This document shows, one piece after another, positions 1 to 9,034 of a stretch of DNA of 64,000 nt. Position numbers and translations under genes: made by a program. Location of the stretch: positions 1 through 64,000 of the forward strand of contig CCNA01000014.1 in the NCBI GenBank assembly GCA_000824805.1, written 5' to 3'. The first letter of the stretch is position 1; every line of letters begins with the position of its first letter. Source of the stretch: Mesorhizobium sp. SOD10. Lineage in GTDB: Bacteria; Pseudomonadota; Alphaproteobacteria; Rhizobiales; Rhizobiaceae. The notes under the pieces were generated by a model. That model was not told the DNA's origin. It saw only the letters and a program-made list of their open reading frames with translations, and did no database searches.

Positions 1-108
1 CCGCCCGCCCCCCCCCCCCGGCTGCATCCGCCCCCCCCGGCGACGGCTCCCGCCGCGCCTGCGACGGCACCTGCCGCGCCCGCGACGCAACCCGGCGCCA
101 CCCAGTAG
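1..108 (+). CDS. hflC: HflC C-terminal fragment (inferred)
   Basis: An open frame enters from the left edge and ends at TAG 106-108. It encodes about 35 residues made almost entirely of Pro, Ala and Thr, finishing PGATQ. The fragment has no domain of its own. It lies directly before a DUF2065 gene and degP, and in rhizobia hflK-hflC precede that pair, so I read it as the low-complexity cytoplasmic tail of HflC, part of the HflKC modulator of the FtsH protease. This identity rests on gene order only. Confidence 0.55.
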   Translation, partial: PPAPPPRLHPPPPATAPAAPATAPAAPATQPGATQ

Positions 109-114
109 CGGGCG

Positions 115-300
115 GTGCAGGATTTTCTGGCGGCAATCGGCCTGGTCCTGGTGATCGAAGGGCTGGTCTATGGAGGATTTCCGGCTTTGGCCCGGAAACT
201 CGCCGCCGAGGTGCTGTCGATGCCGGAAAATATGCTGCGGATCGGCGGGCTGGCGGCGATCGCCATCGGTGTCTGCATCGTCTGGCTGGTTCGCGGCTAG
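115..300 (+). CDS. DUF2065 family small membrane protein
   Basis: A 61-residue protein starting at GTG 115, six bases after the upstream stop, so probably translated with it. Two hydrophobic helices are visible: residues about 3-24 (FLAAIGLVLVIEGLVYGGF) and about 40-59 (MLRIGGLAAIAIGVCIVWLV), ending RG. This matches DUF2065 proteins, which lie between hflC and degP in many proteobacteria. The function is unknown. An inner-membrane role near the HflKC-FtsH complex is suggested by context alone. Confidence 0.8.
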   Translation: MQDFLAAIGLVLVIEGLVYGGFPALARKLAAEVLSMPENMLRIGGLAAIAIGVCIVWLVRG

Positions 301-357
301 TTGTTTGTAAGCACCTCCTGGAATTGCTCGAATGAAAATTCCTTGGTGCCGCAGCGA

Positions 358-387
358 TTGACGATTTATCTTTCGCCGATAGCTATA
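358..387 (+). promoter_or_regulatory. candidate degP promoter
   Basis: TTGACG at 358-363 and GCTATA at 382-387 are separated by 18 bases, close to the rhizobial housekeeping pattern TTGAC...CTATAT. They lie about 90 bases before the degP start in the only sizeable gap between DUF2065 and degP. This would let degP be transcribed apart from hflKC. It was found by eye only. Confidence 0.35.
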
Positions 388-478
388 GCCGCAAACGTGC
401 CTTATTTCTTGCCAACATGAACAGGACAGGCGCCTTTGCGGATGCGCTTTTCCTTTTCAGAACCACCTGGAGGCCACG

Positions 479-1996
<1,518 letters not shown>

Positions 1997-2015
1997 GCTT
2001 CGATTCGGTGAAATC

Positions 2016-2045
2016 AAAAAAGGCGGCTAACCAGCCGCCTTTTTT
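2016..2045. terminator. bidirectional intrinsic terminator
   Basis: An 8-bp perfect stem AGGCGGCT (2021-2028) / AGCCGCCT (2033-2040) with an AACC loop is flanked by A-run on the left and T-run on the right, so it can end transcripts from both strands. It lies between degP (+) and the convergent GNAT gene (-). The GNAT reading frame's stop codon falls inside the stem. Confidence 0.9.
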
Positions 2046-2589
2046 CTTGCGTGCCAATCCTCGGCCGAAAGCCTGTAGAGCACGTGCCGCTTGAGCGCGG
2101 GGTGGCTATCCGGAATGTCGGGATGGTCGAAGTCGCTGGCCGGGTCGGCGCTCATGCCGAGGCGTTTCATGACGGCGGTGGAGCGGCCACGGCGAAGGAG
2201 ACGATCTCGTTGACGCCCAGCGTGTCGAAGCCGTAGGCGAGCCAGGCCTCCGCCGCCTCGGTGACATAGCCCTTGCCCCAGTATTCCGGTGCCAGCCGCC
2301 AGCCGATCTCGGTCGTGCCCGCCGGCAGGGAGGGCACATGATCGGTTTCGAGGAGGCCGACGAAGCCGATGCACTCGCCGGTGGCCGCGATCTCGGCGGC
2401 GGCAAAACCATAGCCGTCCTCGGCGATCCAGGACCGGAACTCATCCATCATGGCGTCGGCGGTAGCGCGGTCGCGGCGGAACGGAAAGAACTCCATCACG
2501 CGTTCGTCGGAGTTGATGCGGTGGAAGAGCGCGCGGTCGCCATCCTCCCAGTTGCGCAGGATCAGGCGCTCGGTTCGAATAGGTCTCAC
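2027..2589 (-). pseudogene. GNAT (RimJ-like) acetyltransferase, frameshifted
   Basis: From ATG 2589 the frame reads a typical RimJ/RimL-type start (MRPIRTERLILRNWEDGD) through a GNAT core including EIGWRLAPEYWGKGYVTEA, then hits a stop at 2167-2169 after SFAVAAPPPS, giving 140 residues. The missing C-terminal part (STAVMKRLGM ... RHVLYRLSAEDW) continues in another frame from about 2185 to 2027. The join falls where related proteins usually read FAVxxNRRSTAVM, so a small out-of-frame deletion of 7 or 10 bases fits. Its start overlaps the serB stop by 4 nt, so it sits in the serB transcript. A sequencing error cannot be excluded. Confidence 0.75.
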
Positions 2590-3473
2590 TCGACGAACTC
2601 CTTGCGGCGATAGCCCTGGAGATAGAGCAGCGCGGTCAGGTCGCCATGATCGATGCGGATGCGCGCCTGCCCCGCCACCGCCGGCTTGGCGTGGAGGGCG
2701 ACGCCGGTGCCGGCAAGACGGATCATATCGAGATCGTTGGCGCCGTCCCCGACCGCGATGGCATCCTCGGTCGTCAGCCCGAGCCTCTTGGCGATGTCGA
2801 GCAGCGCTTCGGCCTTCGCGGCGCGGCCGAGGATCGGCTCGGCCACCATGCCGGTGAATTTCCCGTCCTTCTCGATCAGGCGGTTGGCCCGGTTTTCCTG
2901 GAACCCCAGCTTGGCGGCGATGCGGCTGGTGAAGACGTCGAAGCCGCCCGAGACCAGCGCCGTCCAGGCGCCATGGGCGCGCATCGTCTGCACCAGCGCG
3001 CGGCCGCCGGCTGCGAGCGTCAGCCGATTGGCGATGATGCGGTCGACCACGGCGGTGTCGAGGTCCTTCAGCAGGGCGACGCGCTCGCGCAGCGCGGGCT
3101 CGAAGGCGATCTCGCCATTCATCGAGCGCGCGGTGATCGCCGCCACATGATCCTTGACGCCGATCTCATCGGCGAGCTCGTCGATACATTCCTGGTCGAT
3201 CATGGTCGAATCCATATCGGCGAGCAGGATCTTCTTGCGCCTCGCTTCGGCGGGCTGGACGACGACGTCGACCGGTTCGGACGCCAGCGCGGCCCGCAAA
3301 TTGGCGGTCATTTCGCCGATATCCGGCGTCTGCGGCAAAACGAGATCGCAGGCGACGTCCTCGGCCAGCCAGTGAACGGCGCTTGCGCCGGCGGCCCGCA
3401 AGGCCATATTCGCAAGCGAGGCCGGCACGGCGCGGGCTTCTGGACGGGACACTAAAGTGGCGATCAGCGGCAT
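2586..3473 (-). CDS. serB: phosphoserine phosphatase SerB
   Basis: A 295-residue HAD-superfamily enzyme that hydrolyses L-phosphoserine in the last step of serine synthesis. The HAD signature DMDST is at residues 86-90, the Lys region and the late GDGANDLDMI motif follow, and an N-terminal regulatory region precedes the catalytic domain, as in other SerB proteins. The start at ATG 3473 (MPLIATLVSRPEARAVP) fits the family. Longer in-frame starts upstream give unlikely low-complexity sequence. The 5' end overlaps the divergent miaA start by about 17 bases and the 3' end overlaps the GNAT start by 4. Confidence 0.93.
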   Translation of the reverse strand: MPLIATLVSRPEARAVPASLANMALRAAGASAVHWLAEDVACDLVLPQTPDIGEMTANLRAALASEPVDVVVQPAEARRKKILLADMDSTMIDQECIDELADEIGVKDHVAAITARSMNGEIAFEPALRERVALLKDLDTAVVDRIIANRLTLAAGGRALVQTMRAHGAWTALVSGGFDVFTSRIAAKLGFQENRANRLIEKDGKFTGMVAEPILGRAAKAEALLDIAKRLGLTTEDAIAVGDGANDLDMIRLAGTGVALHAKPAVAGQARIRIDHGDLTALLYLQGYRRKEFVE

Positions 3474-4407
3474 CGAACATTCCGGCAGGCAGGCGGGCGA
3501 AGGCCGCATCAAGAACGCGATCCTGATAGCCGGGCCGACCGCCAGCGGCAAGTCGGCGCTGGCGCTCGATGTTGCCGAACGCAATGGCGGCGTCATCGTC
3601 AACACCGATTCGATGCAGGGCTATTCCGTGCTCGACGTCCTGACGGCGCGGCCGAGCGCCGCCGAAATGGCGCGCGTTCCGCATTTCCTCTACGGCCATG
3701 TGCATCCATCCACGGCCTATTCCACCGGCGCCTGGCTGCGCGACGTGACGAAGCTGATCGACGATGGCGTCCTGTCGGGCCGACCGGTCGTTTTCGTCGG
3801 CGGCACCGGGCTTTATTTCCGGGCGCTGGCCGAAGGCATTTCGGATATGCCGGATATTCCGGCGGCCGTCCGCGAGCGCTGGCGTTACGAGCTCAAGGAA
3901 CAAGGGGCCGAAAGGCTGCATCGCCTGCTGATGCACGAGGACTCCGCCATGGCCATGCAACTCAGGCCGACGGACGGTCAGCGCATCGTGCGAGCGCTCG
4001 AGGTGCTCGATGCTTCGGGGCGCTCGATCCTCGAATGGCAGGCGGCGCGCGGCCGGCCGCTGATCGATCGCGACAGTGCGCGCTTTCTGGTCATCGAGCC
4101 GGATCGGCAACAGCTGGTCCGGCGCATCGAGGCGCGCTTCGATCAGATGCTCGACAAGGGCGCGCTCGACGAGGTGCGGCAGCTCATCGCGCTCGGCCTC
4201 GACCCCGACCTGCCGGCGATGAAAGCAATCGGCGTGCGCGAGCTGCAGGCGGCAATGGCCGGACAGTCAGGTTTTCCCGAAGCGATCGAACGCGCCAAGA
4301 TCGCGACGCGGCAATACGCCAAGCGCCAGTCCACCTGGTTCAGGCACCAGCTGGGCGCGGAGTGGCGCAGGCTGCGGCCGGGCGATGAACCGGCTGCCCT
4401 GGACTGA
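3457..4407 (+). CDS. miaA: tRNA dimethylallyltransferase MiaA
   Basis: A 316-residue enzyme that adds a dimethylallyl group to A37 of tRNAs reading codons beginning with U. The P-loop GPTASGKS is at residues 26-33. The substrate-binding DSMQGY motif and the tRNA-binding insert (RPSAAEMARVPHFLYGHV) are present. GTG 3457 is used because no ATG, GTG or TTG fits better before the P-loop. That places the start inside the divergent serB gene, leaving no room for a separate intergenic promoter. Confidence 0.92.
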   Translation: MAISGIEHSGRQAGEGRIKNAILIAGPTASGKSALALDVAERNGGVIVNTDSMQGYSVLDVLTARPSAAEMARVPHFLYGHVHPSTAYSTGAWLRDVTKLIDDGVLSGRPVVFVGGTGLYFRALAEGISDMPDIPAAVRERWRYELKEQGAERLHRLLMHEDSAMAMQLRPTDGQRIVRALEVLDASGRSILEWQAARGRPLIDRDSARFLVIEPDRQQLVRRIEARFDQMLDKGALDEVRQLIALGLDPDLPAMKAIGVRELQAAMAGQSGFPEAIERAKIATRQYAKRQSTWFRHQLGAEWRRLRPGDEPAALD

Positions 4408-4534
4408 CCAAAAGCTTTTTTCAATCAGTACCTTAAAGTCCCCGGCTCTAATTCTCGCCAAGGTTGTCCGGATTAACCGTCCGTAAGGCCCCCCATGCCA
4501 TAACCTCAGTGGGCTACAGTGCCGCGGGGAGCAG

Positions 4535-5326
4535 ATGCGTTTCCATAAGGCGGAATCCGCATTTTTCGTGTTTATTTTTGTGATCCTGGCCGCGGGCCTG
4601 GTGACCTTCCATGCCTATGGCCAATTGCAGGAAATAGCCGCCGACCTCGATGCCGCATCGCGCGTCGATAAAATTGTCTATCTCAACAAATTGCTGTTCG
4701 TCACCGGAGCGCTTCTGGCGACGGCGCTGTTCTTCGGCACCTTCTTCATCTACCCGCTGATCCGCGGCCAGGTGCGGGAGGAGGGCAAGCTCAGGGCCAT
4801 GACGGTCTCCCTCAGCGCCCGTTCGCAAACGCTCGAGCAGGCGGCGCTCACCGACGGTCTCACCGGCATGCAGAATCGCCGCTATTTCGACGATGCGCTG
4901 CGCGAATATCTGCATGAGTTTCGCCGCATCGATAGGCCGGTCGGGCTCATGATCCTCGATCTCGATCATTTCAAGCAGGTGAACGACACGCATGGCCACG
5001 ATGTCGGCGACGAGGTGCTGAGAGCTGTCGCCGCCTGCCTGAGAGGCATGACGCGCTATCACGATGTGGTGGCGCGGCTGGGCGGCGAGGAGTTCGCCGT
5101 CGTCACCCCAAACATGGATGTCGAATTGCTCGCCAGGTTTGCTGAGCGCATCCGCAAGGCGATCGCCAATTTGTCGATCATGTCGGGCAATGTGCGGCTC
5201 AAGGTCACCACCAGCGTCGGCCTTGCCGTCTGGGACCACAAGGAAAGCGCGGAGGATTTCTACCGCCGCGCCGACCGCCAGCTCTATGAGGCGAAGAAGC
5301 AGGGCCGCAACCGCGTCTGCGCCTAA
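4535..5326 (+). CDS. membrane-anchored GGDEF diguanylate cyclase
   Basis: A 263-residue protein predicted to make cyclic di-GMP. Transmembrane helices lie at about residues 9-28 and 53-74, enclosing a short periplasmic segment too small for a known sensor domain. A GGDEF domain covers about 105-263 with active site GGEEF (183-187). An inhibitory-site motif RYHD (174-177) sits exactly five residues before it, so product inhibition is likely. No EAL domain is attached. Nearby cyclic di-GMP machinery is limited to the PilZ protein at 35.1 kb, with no evidence that they are linked. Confidence 0.9.
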   Translation: MRFHKAESAFFVFIFVILAAGLVTFHAYGQLQEIAADLDAASRVDKIVYLNKLLFVTGALLATALFFGTFFIYPLIRGQVREEGKLRAMTVSLSARSQTLEQAALTDGLTGMQNRRYFDDALREYLHEFRRIDRPVGLMILDLDHFKQVNDTHGHDVGDEVLRAVAACLRGMTRYHDVVARLGGEEFAVVTPNMDVELLARFAERIRKAIANLSIMSGNVRLKVTTSVGLAVWDHKESAEDFYRRADRQLYEAKKQGRNRVCA

Positions 5327-5469
5327 AATCCCACCACTAAATTCGTGAGGCTGGCCGTCTGGAGGCGCTTTCTGCGCTTCCGGTGCTCACGGACTGAATT
5401 GTCCGCTCCGCTCCGGTTCTCGAAAACGACTCCAGTCGACTCAGCCTGACGAATTTCCTGGTGGGATTT
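5327..5469. repeat. long imperfect inverted repeat between convergent genes
   Basis: The left arm (5327-5353, AATCCCACCACTAAATTCGT...) and right arm (5442-5469, ...GACGAATTTCCTGGTGGGAT) are inverted copies of about 26 bases with a few mismatches. A smaller hairpin GGAGGCGC/GCGCTTCC lies inside the left half. The 143-base unit fills the whole space between the diguanylate cyclase and the HerA-like gene. It resembles rhizobial intergenic mosaic palindromes in size and build and could also end both transcripts. Confidence 0.6.
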
Positions 5470-5493
5470 GCCCCGCCTTCCGAAGTCGCCAGA

Positions 5494-7329
5494 TCAATCG
5501 TTGAATTGGCGCATGCCGAAGGTCGATGGCTTCAGGCCGTAGCGTGTGTCGAAGTCGTCGTCGGCCTGGACGCGGGGCGCGGCGGTGGCCGGCTTCTTGT
5601 AGTCCGGGTCGCCGGCTTGACGAGTCGAGTCCACGGTCTCGGCGAAAGCCATCGACTGCTGCGGCTTCGGCACGTTGCGAAGCCGCTCGACGATCATGGC
5701 CAGATCGACGTCGCTGCCGTCCACGGAGGGCTCGATGTGCTCGCCTTTCGCGGTGCCGGGGATGAATTGCTGCGGCAGCTTCTCGAATTTCAGCCGCATG
5801 GTCGTCGCCACGCCTTCGCCGAAAGCGATGGCTTCGCGCTGCCCCATCGAGGACAGGAACGCCAGCGTCGAGGCCGAGGAGTCGGCGATGGCCGAACGGA
5901 TGATCGCCTGGTCCTGCTCGTTGGCAAGCCGCATGGCGAAAAAGGTCGAGCACTGCGACAGGATCGTCGGGTCGAGCTCGCCCGGGCGCTGGGTGACGAC
6001 GCCCAGATAACAGCCATATTTGCGGCCCTCCTTGGCGATGCGCGACAGCGCGTGCCTGGTCGGCGCGAAGCCGAGACGCGGATCGGCCGGCATGTAGCGG
6101 TGGGCTTCCTCGCAAAGCAGGAGCAGCTTCAGCCGTCCCTCGCTCCACAAGGCCAGGTCGAAGGCCAGGCGTGCCAGCACCGAGCAGACCGAATTGACGA
6201 CTTCCGAAGGCATGCCGGCCATCTCGAAGCAGGTGACCGGGCGGCCGTGGCTGGGGACGCGGAAAATATTGCCGATCGTTTCGTGGATCGTGTCCTCGAT
6301 CAGGCGCGAATTGAACATGAAGCGGTAGCGCGGGTCGGCGGCGGCCGATTCGATGCGCGTCTTCAGCGATTTCAGGATCGGGCGGTCGTTCTTGGCTTCG
6401 AGCATGCCCATGCGCTCGTCGATCTGCTTGATGAGATCGGCAATGCGGTAGGGCACCGGCGTGTCCGCCGTCAGCGCGTCGCTGCCGCGCCTGATATAGG
6501 TGCCGGAATTCGGGTTGCGGTAGAGGTTCTTGGCGGCCGGGATCAGGTCGCGCAGGACATCCACTTCCTCGGGCACCGTCTCGCGGCCGCGAAACAGCAC
6601 TTCGGCGAACTCCTCGAGCCTGAACATCCAGAACGGCAGGTCGAGCGTCTTGGAATCGACCTTGACGCAATATTCCGGCAGCGAGGCGGCAAACTCGTTG
6701 TGAGGGTCGAGGATAAGCACGCGCAGATCCGGGCGCGCCTCGATCGTCTTGCGCAAGAGCAGCGAGACCGCCGTCGATTTGCCGACGCCGGTCGTGCCGA
6801 CGATGGCGAAATGGCGCGCCAGCGTGTCGTCGATGGCGATGTTGGCATCGATCGACTCATCCTGCGACAGCGTGCCGATGGTCACCGAATGGCGCCCGGC
6901 CAGATCGTAGACCGCCTGGAGGTCGCGGCTGCGGATGCGATGGGCGATGGCGCCGATATGCGGATAGGTGGTGATGCCGCGGTCGAACACCGGCTTGGCG
7001 CCGGGCTCGGCACCGTCGCGCACTTCGCCGACCAGCTCGACGCTGACCTCGATCAGATTCTGCCCATCATGGTTCCAGTGAAGGTCCGACTTGCCGATAG
7101 CGTAGACAAGGCCGACCGTTCTCGTCGCGCCGAGATTGATGGAGATCATCCTGCCGACAGTCCAGAGGCCGGTGACCGTGCCTTCGGCGTCCTCGGCATG
7201 CGCGCTGATGGTGGCGCGCGCGCCGTCGCATTGCACGACATTGCCCAGAATGCGCTTGTCGTTCTGTTGGATGTTGCGGCGCTCCTGCGAGATCGGTTCG
7301 CCAACGGAGGCTTCGCGTTCGACAAACAT
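5494..7329 (-). CDS. HerA-like ATPase / DUF87 helicase
   Basis: A 611-residue FtsK-HerA superfamily ATPase. An N-terminal beta-barrel (HAS-barrel-like) region covers about residues 25-110. The Walker A motif VGTTGVGKST is at 177-186, and a Walker B LLLLCEEAH motif is further on, followed by an arginine-finger region. Archaeal and bacterial HerA proteins pump or unwind DNA and often pair with the NurA nuclease. No NurA, Sir2 or other nuclease gene lies beside this one, so a defence role is not supported here and a housekeeping DNA-processing role is as likely. The start at 7329 gives MFVEREASVG. Confidence 0.85.
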   Translation of the reverse strand: MFVEREASVGEPISQERRNIQQNDKRILGNVVQCDGARATISAHAEDAEGTVTGLWTVGRMISINLGATRTVGLVYAIGKSDLHWNHDGQNLIEVSVELVGEVRDGAEPGAKPVFDRGITTYPHIGAIAHRIRSRDLQAVYDLAGRHSVTIGTLSQDESIDANIAIDDTLARHFAIVGTTGVGKSTAVSLLLRKTIEARPDLRVLILDPHNEFAASLPEYCVKVDSKTLDLPFWMFRLEEFAEVLFRGRETVPEEVDVLRDLIPAAKNLYRNPNSGTYIRRGSDALTADTPVPYRIADLIKQIDERMGMLEAKNDRPILKSLKTRIESAAADPRYRFMFNSRLIEDTIHETIGNIFRVPSHGRPVTCFEMAGMPSEVVNSVCSVLARLAFDLALWSEGRLKLLLLCEEAHRYMPADPRLGFAPTRHALSRIAKEGRKYGCYLGVVTQRPGELDPTILSQCSTFFAMRLANEQDQAIIRSAIADSSASTLAFLSSMGQREAIAFGEGVATTMRLKFEKLPQQFIPGTAKGEHIEPSVDGSDVDLAMIVERLRNVPKPQQSMAFAETVDSTRQAGDPDYKKPATAAPRVQADDDFDTRYGLKPSTFGMRQFND

Positions 7330-7482
7330 GGCTGTCCCGGTTCCATTCCCCTGGAGCGGGAACCCTATCCAATCGGGGTTAAAGTCACGTGAGGTCGGAT
7401 GGTGTAGGCCGCGTTAAGCCAGCCGCGACAATTCGATCGAACAGCCCCTTCCCAATCTGCGCAGTTCCTATATGTTGGACGG

Positions 7483-8049
7483 ATGGACGATATATCGAAT
7501 AACATCACAGCCACGATCGGAAAGCGCATACGCTCCGAAAGGACGGTGAGGAACTGGTCGCTGGCCGAATTGGCCGAGCGCTCGGCTGTCTCGAAGGCGA
7601 TGCTGAGCGCCATCGAACGCGGTACGACCAGTCCGACCGCGGCGCTCTTGGTGCGCATCGCGGCCGCCTTCGGCATGACGCTGTCGACGCTGATCGCACG
7701 GGCCGAGATGCAAGGCGGCGGCGTTTCACGAAGGGACGAGCAGCCGGTCTGGCAGGACCCGGCAACGGGCTACATAAGGCGGCATCTGTCGCCGGCATCG
7801 CACATGCCATTGGAACTGGTTAGGGTCAGCCTGCCGGCAGGCGCCACGGTAAGCCTTCCGGCCGCATCCTACGCCTTTATCAAGCAGCAGATATGGCTGA
7901 TCGACGGAAGGCTGGATTTCACCGAAGGCGATGTGGTGCACAGGCTCGAGCCCGGCGACTGCCTGGGGCTCGGCGCGCCCTCGGATTGCGTCTTTCATGC
8001 TCCCGGACCGGATGCGGCGGAGTATCTCGTGGCGCTGGTCAGGGACTGA
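7483..8049 (+). CDS. XRE family regulator with cupin domain
   Basis: A 188-residue two-domain repressor-type protein. The N-terminal helix-turn-helix covers about residues 10-66 (LAELAERSAVSKAMLSAIERGTTSPTAALLVRIAAAFG). The C-terminal half (about 100-186) has the cupin pattern, including PGDCLGLGAPSDCVFHAPG. Such proteins sense small molecules and often control an adjacent catabolic or transport gene. The two genes following on the same strand are candidates, but no operator was recognised. A CTATAT box at 7468-7473 lies so near the ATG that the 5' leader would be very short. Confidence 0.85.
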   Translation: MDDISNNITATIGKRIRSERTVRNWSLAELAERSAVSKAMLSAIERGTTSPTAALLVRIAAAFGMTLSTLIARAEMQGGGVSRRDEQPVWQDPATGYIRRHLSPASHMPLELVRVSLPAGATVSLPAASYAFIKQQIWLIDGRLDFTEGDVVHRLEPGDCLGLGAPSDCVFHAPGPDAAEYLVALVRD

Positions 8050-8054
8050 CTCCG

Positions 8055-8363
8055 ATGTCTCGCCGGCCAAAGCGCTCGCACAACGGCGGGCCGCCGCTCG
8101 ACGACTATGACGGTCCGCCTTGGGGCAAGGGTGATGCCTACATTTTCCTCGCCTGGCGCGCCGCCCACGACAAGGCCTGGAAGGCACCAAGCCATGCCGT
8201 CATGCTGATGCGGCTGGAGAGGGCCGAGCGGCTCGGACTGACCTATGAGGAATATACGCTCGAGATTCTGGAGCGTGGCCGCCATCTCAGCGAGGACGAC
8301 GCCGACCGTATCGCCGAAATCCGGCAGGCGCGCCGGCGCAGGCGAACCAGCCATTTCGAATGA
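8055..8363 (+). CDS. conserved hypothetical protein
   Basis: A 102-residue cytoplasmic protein, ATG 8055, five bases after the XRE gene, so almost certainly co-transcribed. It begins MSRRPKRSHNGGPPLDD, is rich in charged residues and predicted helical from about 25 to 95, with an Arg-rich end (RQARRRRRTSHFE). There is no signal peptide or membrane helix. I do not recognise a catalytic family. The N-terminal KRSHNGGPPLDD segment is a recurring opening in small rhizobial proteins, but its function is unknown to me. Confidence 0.75.
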   Translation: MSRRPKRSHNGGPPLDDYDGPPWGKGDAYIFLAWRAAHDKAWKAPSHAVMLMRLERAERLGLTYEEYTLEILERGRHLSEDDADRIAEIRQARRRRRTSHFE

Positions 8364-8395
8364 CCTTATCCCTGATACCACTGGAGAGCACCAGC

Positions 8396-8929
8396 ATGGA
8401 CTCCCTTGAAATCCAGGCGTTGAGCGACGATGCGGCGACCGTCGCGATGCTCGCCGAGCTGTTGATCGGGACGGTCGCCGCAGGCGGATCGGTGAGCTTC
8501 ATGCATCCATTGTCGGCGGCGGCCGCGCGGGATTTCTGGCGCAAGTCACTTGCCGCGGCCGCGCGCGGCGAAAGGGCGGTGCTGGGCGCATGGCAGGGCG
8601 ATGCGCTTGCCGGCACGGTCACGCTGCTGCTCGACTTTCAGCCCAACCAGCCGCACCGCGCCGAGATCGCCAAGCTGATGACCGGCCGGGACTATCGCGG
8701 CAGAGGGGTTGCGACCCGCCTGATGCACGCCGCGGAGGAACTGGCTGTCCAGAAAGGCCGCACGCTGCTCGTGCTGGACACGGCAAGTGAAGAGGGCGCG
8801 GCGGGCCTCTATGAGAAGCTTGGTTTCACGCTGACCGGTGAGATCCCCGATTTTGCGCTCAAGCCGCATGGCGGGCTGACCGGCACGCTCATGTACTGGA
8901 AGCGGATAGGGCGAGATCGATTCCCATAA
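8396..8929 (+). CDS. GNAT family N-acetyltransferase
   Basis: A 177-residue acyl-CoA-dependent acetyltransferase with the acetyl-CoA loop RGRGVATRLM and the C-terminal GLYEKLGF motif typical of GNAT enzymes. The substrate is not predictable. The ATG at 8396 is preferred over one at 8360 because GGAGAG lies about 9 bases before it and the upstream codons add nothing conserved. It follows the XRE regulator and the small hypothetical gene on the same strand, so the three may form a unit. Confidence 0.87.
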   Translation: MDSLEIQALSDDAATVAMLAELLIGTVAAGGSVSFMHPLSAAAARDFWRKSLAAAARGERAVLGAWQGDALAGTVTLLLDFQPNQPHRAEIAKLMTGRDYRGRGVATRLMHAAEELAVQKGRTLLVLDTASEEGAAGLYEKLGFTLTGEIPDFALKPHGGLTGTLMYWKRIGRDRFP

Positions 8930-8986
8930 GTTACGCCAATATGAGACCTGTCCTGATGGGCAGGGCGGAGTTCTAAGCGCATGATA

Positions 8987-9014
8987 GATGGAAGGCCGTT
9001 GCCGGACTTCCATC
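8987..9014. terminator. hairpin between convergent genes
   Basis: GATGGAAG (8987-8994) and CTTCCATC (9007-9014) form a stem extendable by two pairs after one mismatch. It has no T-tract on either side, so it may be a Rho-type end or a simple stabilising hairpin. It separates the GNAT gene (+) and the flavin monooxygenase (-). Confidence 0.35.
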
Positions 9015-9034
9015 CTGTTGCAAAGCGTCCGGCT

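Noticed and set aside
5494..7329. HerA ATPase as part of a defence island
   Set aside because: No NurA, Sir2, DUF4297 or other effector is adjacent. The neighbours are a cyclase and an XRE regulator unrelated to defence.
5461..7392. 643-codon plus-strand frame opposite the HerA-like gene
   Set aside because: The minus strand holds clear Walker motifs. The plus translation has none.
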